Shown: positions 44,730 to 49,384 of the stretch, in pieces
How positions within the stretch are numbered: the first letter of the stretch is position 1
Layout: every line of letters begins with the position of its first letter
NCBI GenBank assembly: GCA_900315105.1
Contig: OMXX01000023.1
Coordinates: 1 to 49,384 of the forward strand
Direction of reading: 5' to 3'
Length of the DNA: 49,384 nucleotides
Origin: an uncultured Prevotellaceae bacterium
GTDB taxonomy: Bacteria; Bacteroidota; Bacteroidia; Bacteroidales; Bacteroidaceae
The notes under the pieces: generated by a model
Databases searched by the model: none
The model's input: only the letters and a program-made list of their open reading frames with translations
Told to the model about the DNA's origin: nothing
Translations under genes and position numbers: made by a program

Positions 44730-46013
44730 GTTGTAAAATCTCTCGTTTTGGAGAGGATTAACAACTTACAACGAACTGAATAGAATTTATTACCAGTTGT
44801 AAAATCTCTCGTTTTGGAGAGGATTAACAACTTAATCTTACCATTTTCATTAATTTTTTCTGTTGTAAAATCTCTCGTTTTGGAGAGGATTAACAACCTT
44901 TGTTGACTCACTTGCAGCCTTCTTAGGTTGTAAAATCTCTCGTTTTGGAGAGGATTAACAACAGATTCCGAAATCGGAATAAATGGCTCTACGTTGTAAA
45001 ATCTCTCGTTTTGGAGAGGATTAACAACTGTCCAAATTCGTTAGCAAAATCATCTTCGTTGTAAAATCTCTCGTTTTGGAGAGGATTAACAACTTAATCC
45101 GAGTTGACCATTACCTTCCATATGTTGTAAAATCTCTCGTTTTGGAGAGGATTAACAACCCCACATAGTGGTCAATCATCCGCATACGAGTTGTAAAATC
45201 TCTCGTTTTGGAGAGGATTAACAACAATGGAGTTGCACTAATTGGCTTCAATGAAGTTGTAAAATCTCTCGTTTTGGAGAGGATTAACAACAAAGGTTGA
45301 TTTGACTGAAAGGCTACGAGGTTGTAAAATCTCTCGTTTTGGAGAGGATTAACAACCATTGCATGCAGCGACGCAACAAGCTGTGAGTTGTAAAATCTCT
45401 CGTTTTGGAGAGGATTAACAACATACTCCGTGCTTATGTCCGCATGTAGGAGTTGTAAAATCTCTCGTTTTGGAGAGGATTAACAACTTTTGCTTGTGCG
45501 CGCACTACTGAACAAAGTTGTAAAATCTCTCGTTTTGGAGAGGATTAACAACAGTGTATGTATCCACATCTGCCAACGTGGAGTTGTAAAATCTCTCGTT
45601 TTGGAGAGGATTAACAACCACAGAGTCCGTCAATGAAGGCAATAACCGTTGTAAAATCTCTCGTTTTGGAGAGGATTAACAACAGAACATCACCTGATTT
45701 GAGTTTCTTTGTAGTTGTAAAATCTCTCGTTTTGGAGAGGATTAACAACCTTATTCCTTTCTTTAATTAATTGATTTATGTTGTAAAATCTCTCGTTTTG
45801 GAGAGGATTAACAACCTCGTTAAGTTGTTTCTTTGTAAGTTTCATGTTGTAAAATCTCTCGTTTTGGAGAGGATTAACAACTCATACTAGTATAACTTAA
45901 AAGTGAAACAAGTTGTAAAATCTCTCGTTTTGGAGAGGATTAACAACCGAACGATAGAAAAAGAAATTTCTTCATAAGTTGTAAAATCTCTCGTTTTGGA
46001 GAGAATTAACAAC
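44730..46013 (+). CRISPR. Type VI-B CRISPR array, 20 repeats and 19 spacers
   Basis: The 36-nt repeat begins GTTGTAAAATCTCTC and ends GGAGAGGATTAACAAC. The terminal GTTGT/ACAAC and the internal CTCTC/GAGAG around GTTTTG form the usual Cas13b repeat hairpin. Repeats start at 44730, 44796, 44862, 44927, 44993, 45058, 45124, 45190, 45256, 45321, 45387, 45452, 45517, 45583, 45648, 45714, 45780, 45846, 45912 and 45978. Spacers are 29 or 30 nt. All repeats are identical except the last (GGATT to GAATT), marking the old, leader-distal end. The orientation equals that of known Cas13b repeats (GTTG...ACAAC), so crRNAs are read on the plus strand as spacer followed by repeat. Confidence 0.99.
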
Positions 46014-46054
46014 ATTTATTGACAAAGAAAAAACTGAATATAAAATCAAAGAAT

Positions 46055-47128
46055 ATGGGCATAACAAAACAGAAATTAGCACGTCTGAAGATGCTTGACG
46101 ACCTATTAAGTAATAGGCATCATCAATTTTCAACGGAAGATCTTGCTGAGGAGATTTCATATCGTATGGCTGAGATTGATCCGTCAAGCGATGGTATAAC
46201 TCAGCGTACCATACAGAAAGACCTGAAGTTCCTTCGTGAGGAATGGCCTGATTTCGTGGATATTGAAGAAAAACAAATCTCTGTTTACAGCAAAGAAAAA
46301 CAGAAAACAGTAACAAAGCATTGCATTCGCTATGCAACCCCAGGATTCTCTATCTTCAAAAAAGAACTGAGCGATGACGAAGAATACCTTCTTGGAGAGG
46401 CTTTGTCGTTATTAGGACAGTTCGACGGACTTCCAAACCTCGACTCGCTTGAATCTCTGAGACTTGGATTATGCAATCATCATACGGACAGAAAGATTAT
46501 ATCCTTGTCAAAGAACCCGATAGGAGAATCCACTATCTTTGGCGAACTGTTTACGGCAATCTCCCAGAAACTGACGTTAGAGATTCGCTATCATAGGTTC
46601 TCAGACAAGGACACAATAAAAAAGACGATTGTATATCCATATCTGTTGAAGGAATACAATCGCCGTTGGTTCCTGGTTGCTGCCTCTGAAGAAACAGGAA
46701 GAATATTGATTTTTGGATTGGAAAGAATAGATAATGCCGTTACATTATCTGATCATAGGTATGAAGAATATGATGGTGATATAAATGAGCTTTTCGAGGA
46801 CATCATAGGTGTAACCTTATGCAATAATGAAGAGGTTCATATCATATATTTCTGGGTAAGTGAAGAATCGCACGACTATGTAAAGACAAAACCTCTTCAT
46901 GAGTCACAGCGCATGGTCAAAGGCGACAAGGAAAATGCCTTACGACAGAAATATCCCTCACTTGTTGGTGGAACGATATTCCGCATTGACTGTAAGGAGA
47001 ACTACGAACTTATCAGGGATCTCACTTCATTCGGCAATGCCCTTATAGTCCTTGAACCCGATATTATCCGTCAAAAAGTTGCAGAGCATATTAGATTAAT
47101 GGCAAACGCATATGGTATTGAATGTTAA
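46055..47128 (+). CDS. HTH-WYL domain regulator adjacent to the CRISPR array
   Basis: A 358-residue regulator. The N-terminal winged helix (residues 1-80) includes FSTEDLAEEIS and ITQRTIQKDLKFLREEW. The WYL domain spans about 165-245 (LTLEIRYHRFSD, IVYPYLLKEYNRRWFLVAA; W205-F206-L207 in place of W-Y-L). A C-terminal WCX-like extension follows (to VAEHIRLMANAYG). WYL proteins bind ligands, perhaps nucleic acid, and regulate CRISPR-Cas and other defence genes in other subtypes. The start at 46055 is an ATG 41 bp after the last repeat; a TTG at 46019 is less likely. Same strand as cas13b, so probably co-transcribed. A terminator follows. Confidence 0.92.
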   Translation: MGITKQKLARLKMLDDLLSNRHHQFSTEDLAEEISYRMAEIDPSSDGITQRTIQKDLKFLREEWPDFVDIEEKQISVYSKEKQKTVTKHCIRYATPGFSIFKKELSDDEEYLLGEALSLLGQFDGLPNLDSLESLRLGLCNHHTDRKIISLSKNPIGESTIFGELFTAISQKLTLEIRYHRFSDKDTIKKTIVYPYLLKEYNRRWFLVAASEETGRILIFGLERIDNAVTLSDHRYEEYDGDINELFEDIIGVTLCNNEEVHIIYFWVSEESHDYVKTKPLHESQRMVKGDKENALRQKYPSLVGGTIFRIDCKENYELIRDLTSFGNALIVLEPDIIRQKVAEHIRLMANAYGIEC

Positions 47129-47235
47129 AAAATCTCTTTATTCGTCGAATTGATATAACGAACTTCTCACGACAAATCTAAATACGGTATTATGCAAGAT
47201 TTCTCATAGTGCATAAGACTATTTGCTTTTTACGG

Positions 47236-47285
47236 CGCAACCGACAAACCCTGCGGGGAGGATTTATCGGTTGCGTCCGTTTTTC
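47236..47285 (+). terminator. Terminator of the CRISPR/WYL unit
   Basis: CGCAACCGA (47236-47244) pairs with TCGGTTGCG (47267-47275), followed by TCCGTTTTT. It lies about 110 bp after the WYL stop. Confidence 0.75.
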
Positions 47286-47323
47286 TCTAGAATCGTTTTT
47301 CAATATGCCCTTATTATTAGGGC

Positions 47324-47662
47324 TCATTCGTTCTTCTTCTCCATTTTCTGAACATCTTCGTCCTTTTGGGGATCGAATCTCATGTGGCTTAATAAGTTCG
47401 CATATTGTAGAACATTTCCTGATTGCTTTTCTTTATCTTCTTTTGTAACGTTCCACAACATTGACTACATTATCTGTCGATGTGCATTCTTCGTTATCCT
47501 TTGTCCATGTTTTCTGCATAGAAACCATTTATACGATATTCCGTCCAGTGTTATTCGTCGTCCAATGACCATGACGTACTACATGAAGCGTTGGGACTGA
47601 CAGGCATCCTTTTTTTCGTTCCTGTTACTAAATTGTTCATATCCCGACTTCTTCTTTTATGA
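47324..47662 (-). pseudogene. Decayed inverted copy of ssb
   Basis: Read on the minus strand, this stretch follows the intact ssb at 47911-48279 from its start to its stop. Matching anchors are GAACAATTT and GTAACAGG, AAGGATGC, AACGCTTCA-GTA, CATGG-CAA, GTGGAA-GTTAC, ATCAGGAA, and at the end GTTCAGAAAATGGAGAAGAA then CGAAT-AGCC (encoding DEDVQKMEKK). Many base changes and small insertions/deletions destroy the frame. A minus-strand -7 element sits 40 bp upstream (47703-47710). Confidence 0.8.
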
Positions 47663-47702
47663 TTTTTCCAGGCGAAGCGAGTCACACTTACTTTTTCCGT
47701 CG

Positions 47703-47710
47703 CAAAGTTA
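47703..47710 (-). promoter_or_regulatory. Minus-strand -7 element ahead of the ssb relic
   Basis: TAACTTTG on the minus strand matches TAnnTTTG. No convincing -33 element is seen. If active, the transcript would run through the ssb relic. Confidence 0.4.
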
Positions 47711-47910
47711 GTGCAAGCCGTATTCTGCAAGTACCAGATGTCTTATTCCTCGGATTTTTTCAAAAACTTTTTGCCGCCTGTACCAGTCAATAAAAACTTT
47801 TCAAGCCCAAGGATGAAATAATTCGGTAATTCCTTGCATTCCAATACTTCCCTTGCCAACTCTTATAGCAACGTAAAAATTAAATGTTTCACTTCTAAAA
47901 ACTCAAAAAA

Positions 47911-48279
47911 ATGAAAAAGATCGAGAACAATTTCGCAGTAACAGGTTTCGTAGGTAAGGATGCAGAAATCCGTCAGTTCACAAACGCTTCAGTAGCACGT
48001 TTCTCACTGGCAATCGCCCGTAACGAGAAGAACGGCGAGGAAAACAGCCGCATATCAGCTTTCGTCAATGTGGAAGCATGGCGCAAGAACGAGAATACCG
48101 AGTCATTCGACAAACTCACTAAAGGCACAATGCTCACAGTGGAAGGTTACTTCAAGCCCGAAGAATGGAGCGATCAGGAAGGTGTCAAGCACAGTAGAGT
48201 CCTGCTGGTAGCCACCAAGTTCTATGAGGCTCCTGACAAGGACGAAGACGTTCAGAAAATGGAGAAGAAGGCCGAATAA
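47911..48279 (+). CDS. ssb: Single-stranded DNA-binding protein without acidic tip
   Basis: A 122-residue SSB with the OB fold: NFAVTGFVGKDAEIRQFTNASVARFSLAIAR at residues 6-36, FVNVEAWRKNE near 51-61, KGTMLTVEGYFKPEEW near 71-86, then SRVLLVATKFYE. It binds ssDNA during element transfer or replication. Unlike typical SSBs, it ends KMEKKAE with no acidic DD-x-PF tip, so it may not recruit the usual partners. A hairpin overlaps the stop codon. Confidence 0.95.
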   Translation: MKKIENNFAVTGFVGKDAEIRQFTNASVARFSLAIARNEKNGEENSRISAFVNVEAWRKNENTESFDKLTKGTMLTVEGYFKPEEWSDQEGVKHSRVLLVATKFYEAPDKDEDVQKMEKKAE

Positions 48280-48292
48280 GCCTTCTTCTTTC
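48263..48292 (+). terminator. Hairpin at the end of ssb
   Basis: AGAAGAAGGC (48263-48272) pairs with GCCTTCTTCT (48280-48289), spanning the last codons and stop of ssb. The following T-run is weak, so it could be an attenuator or RNA-stability hairpin rather than a full terminator. Confidence 0.45.
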
Positions 48293-48353
48293 TCATAAGG
48301 GCTAAATGCCTGAAGAAAGGGAAAAGAATAATCGAAAGTAATTCATTGGGAAT

Positions 48354-48587
48354 ATGTATTATGAAACTTGTTGCATCCAGACCACTTTAGACGAGTGGCA
48401 TCAACTGATGAAGGGCGCTAGGAAAGTAAGTTACAAAAGACTTGTACTTAGAATCAAGCGAGAGCTTCCAGAGCTTTTCGATGCCTTGTCATTGAACTTC
48501 TACAATCCTTATTGGGAACAATGTAAGCAGACAAAGACACACTATATTCTGGTAAGTTCCGCAATAGAATACTTCATCCATAAATAA
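48354..48587 (+). CDS. Hypothetical protein, 77 aa
   Basis: A small basic protein, MYYETCCIQTTLDEWHQLMKG..., with a helical N-terminus (RKVSYKRLVLRIKRELPELFDAL) and an aromatic second half (NFYNPYWEQCKQTKTHYILV). I recall similar small genes between ssb-like genes on Bacteroidetes conjugative elements, without known function. It sits between the two ssb genes on the same strand. Confidence 0.7.
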   Translation: MYYETCCIQTTLDEWHQLMKGARKVSYKRLVLRIKRELPELFDALSLNFYNPYWEQCKQTKTHYILVSSAIEYFIHK

Positions 48588-48616
48588 AAGGTAACGACGT
48601 GACCAACCATCCGTTA
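48588..48616 (+). promoter_or_regulatory. Conserved intergenic hairpin element, copy 1
   Basis: AAGGTAACG, 4 nt, GACCAACCATC (48588-48611), then CGTTA that pairs with TAACG. The same block with the same spacing recurs at 49302-49325. It starts inside the last codon of the 77-residue gene and ends 18 bp before the second SSB start. Confidence 0.7.
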
Positions 48617-48633
48617 TTAAAATATCATATAAT

Positions 48634-49056
48634 ATGATTTACACTCACACAATCGGTCGTATCGGCAAGGACTGTAAGACCATCACAGGCGCACACGGAA
48701 CATTTATCGCTGTTGACATGGCTGTCGATGACTACTCCAAAGGTCAGAACATCACCACATGGGTAAGAGTACGCAGCAGCAGAGAGAACCATATCCGCTT
48801 GGCTGAATACCTCACTAAGGGCAGACTCATTCTTGTAGAGGGAACTATCTCCACGTCGCAGTGGACTGACCGCCAAGGCGAGAGTCACACGCAAATCTCC
48901 ATCAATGCTGATAGTATCGCTTTCGTGAACGCTGGAAAGAAGGACGAGCAGGAAACTGACCCGAAGAAGGCAGCCAAGAAAGGAGCAAAGGCTAAGAATA
49001 CACCCCAGCCACCACAGGATGCTCCAGAGCCAGACGAGAAAGATTTGCCATTCTGA
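48634..49056 (+). CDS. Single-stranded DNA-binding protein with acidic tip
   Basis: A 140-residue SSB-family protein. The OB-fold part covers residues 1-105 (YTHTIGRIGKDCKTI, FIAVDMAVDDYSKGQNITTWVRVR, YLTKGRLILVEGTISTSQWTDRQGESHTQISI). A flexible Lys/Pro-rich linker follows, and the end is PDEKDLPF, the acidic-hydrophobic tip that docks partner proteins. It is clearly diverged from the 122-residue SSB. Two different SSBs, only one with the tip, suggest different roles in the same element. Confidence 0.9.
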   Translation: MIYTHTIGRIGKDCKTITGAHGTFIAVDMAVDDYSKGQNITTWVRVRSSRENHIRLAEYLTKGRLILVEGTISTSQWTDRQGESHTQISINADSIAFVNAGKKDEQETDPKKAAKKGAKAKNTPQPPQDAPEPDEKDLPF

Positions 49057-49078
49057 TAACCCCTTAATCCCTTCAGTT

Positions 49079-49300
49079 ATGGAATATCATATCGTCTATG
49101 CAAAGTTCGATGGATGCAAGAGCTTCAAGGCTTTTGATGTCAACGAGGGCAGACAAGTGGGCAATCTCATTTATGCCTCACTGGTTGAGAACACAGAAGA
49201 TACCAGGTCTAAGCTTCAGAAACTCGCCGACATGAACAAGAGTTGCAACCTCATTCTCCAGTTGAGGAGAAACGGCAAGGTTAAGTTTCAAACAACATAA
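49079..49300 (+). CDS. Hypothetical protein, 73 aa
   Basis: A small protein starting MEYHIVYAKFDGCKSFKAFDVNEGRQ and ending QLRRNGKVKFQTT, with a basic, beta-alpha pattern. Not recognised. It starts 22 bp after the second SSB stop and ends just before the conserved hairpin element, in the same direction, as typical for closely packed mobile-element genes. Confidence 0.7.
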   Translation: MEYHIVYAKFDGCKSFKAFDVNEGRQVGNLIYASLVENTEDTRSKLQKLADMNKSCNLILQLRRNGKVKFQTT

Positions 49301-49301
49301 T

Positions 49302-49330
49302 AAGGTAACGGGCAGACCAACCATCTGCCC
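49302..49330 (+). promoter_or_regulatory. Conserved intergenic hairpin element, copy 2
   Basis: AAGGTAACG (49302-49310), 4 nt, GACCAACCATC (49315-49325). Here GGGCAGA pairs with TCTGCCC (49310-49330) around CCAACCA. It lies 15 bp upstream of the next start codon. Confidence 0.7.
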
Positions 49331-49345
49331 ACAATTTTTATTCTC

Positions 49346-49384
49346 ATGGATATAGTCGACAAAAAGAAGGAGCAGATAAAGGCT
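49346..49384 (+). CDS. Start of a further gene (truncated by the window end)
   Basis: ATG at 49346 begins MDIVDKKKEQIKA, which runs to the window edge. It follows the second hairpin element just as the second SSB follows the first. Only 13 residues are visible, so no assignment is possible. Confidence 0.5.
   Translation, partial: MDIVDKKKEQIKA

Larger units (their letters stand above)
47129..47910. other. Gene-free region with terminator and an inverted ssb relic
   Basis: 782 bp between the WYL gene and ssb. Contents are a possible degenerate repeat at the WYL stop (47124-47163), the terminator near 47.25 kb, a decayed ssb copy on the minus strand, and a minus-strand -7 element. No intact gene and no clear plus-strand promoter for the downstream ssb gene. 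Confidence 0.75.

Noticed and set aside
44693..45359. Minus-strand open frames with repeated LLILSKTRDFTT peptides
   Set aside because: These are translations of the CRISPR repeat and spacers, not proteins.
47209..47600. Two overlapping plus-strand open frames after the WYL gene
   Set aside because: They are the antisense of the decayed ssb copy and overlap the terminator; no promoter or plausible start region.

Overview
The window is chromosomal DNA from a Bacteroidales bacterium, most likely Prevotella or Segatella from gut or rumen. Four things support this. Promoters match the Bacteroidetes consensus (TTTG, 19-20 nt, TAnnTTTG). Many lipoproteins have Bacteroidetes-type lipoboxes. Leucine-rich surface proteins end in a type IX-secretion-like tail. 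The AT-rich intergenic regions carry many hairpin and tandem repeats.

Region 1 (1-26.5 kb) is mostly core or metabolic DNA. It holds an iron-dependent alcohol dehydrogenase, a small operon of conserved unknowns, a DUF4419-like lipoprotein, a DUF4424-like/SH3 secreted protein, leucyl/phenylalanyl-tRNA-protein transferase (aat), a YfcE-type phosphodiesterase, a polysaccharide deacetylase, two lipoproteins with an FKBP isomerase, and inositol-phosphate synthase. Next comes an arabinoxylan-type set (CE1 esterase, GH3, CE1 esterase, GH51 arabinofuranosidase). It is followed by an SDR, a membrane metallophosphoesterase, and a probable five-gene operon: sugar symporter, alpha-hydroxy-acid dehydrogenase homologue, TIM-barrel isomerase, and two exported flavoenzyme-like lipoproteins.

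Region 2 (26.5-31.2 kb) is a small accessory island: a DUF234-type AAA ATPase and an AbiEi/AbiEii toxin-antitoxin pair. Two diverged copies of an about 210-nt intergenic element flank it, each containing the same hairpin.

Region 3 (31.2 kb to the end) looks like an integrated mobile element (ICE or plasmid-like). It has an Api92/YubB-like protein, ParA with a ribbon-helix-helix-like partner among iterated ATACATGT-like motifs, two BspA-type LRR surface proteins with a newly noted 53-residue peptide, two tandem paralogues of unknown function, a Pif1/RecD-like helicase, and then the main find. This is a type VI-B CRISPR locus: Cas13b (1160 aa, HEPN motifs at R225-H230 and R1120-H1125), an array of 20 repeats and 19 spacers, and a HTH-WYL regulator starting 41 bp after the last repeat. 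No cas1, cas2, csx27 or csx28 is visible. Two single-strand DNA-binding proteins, small unknown genes and a decayed inverted ssb copy close the window.

How it fits together: cas13b has its own promoter, and the repeats lie in crRNA-sense orientation on the same strand as cas13b and the WYL gene. Cas13b, array and regulator may therefore form one transcription unit ended by the hairpin near 47.25 kb. Several spacers read as antisense to plausible coding sequence, two of them spanning a good start codon, as expected for RNA targeting. Functions are inferred from sequence recognition by eye; no database search was possible.
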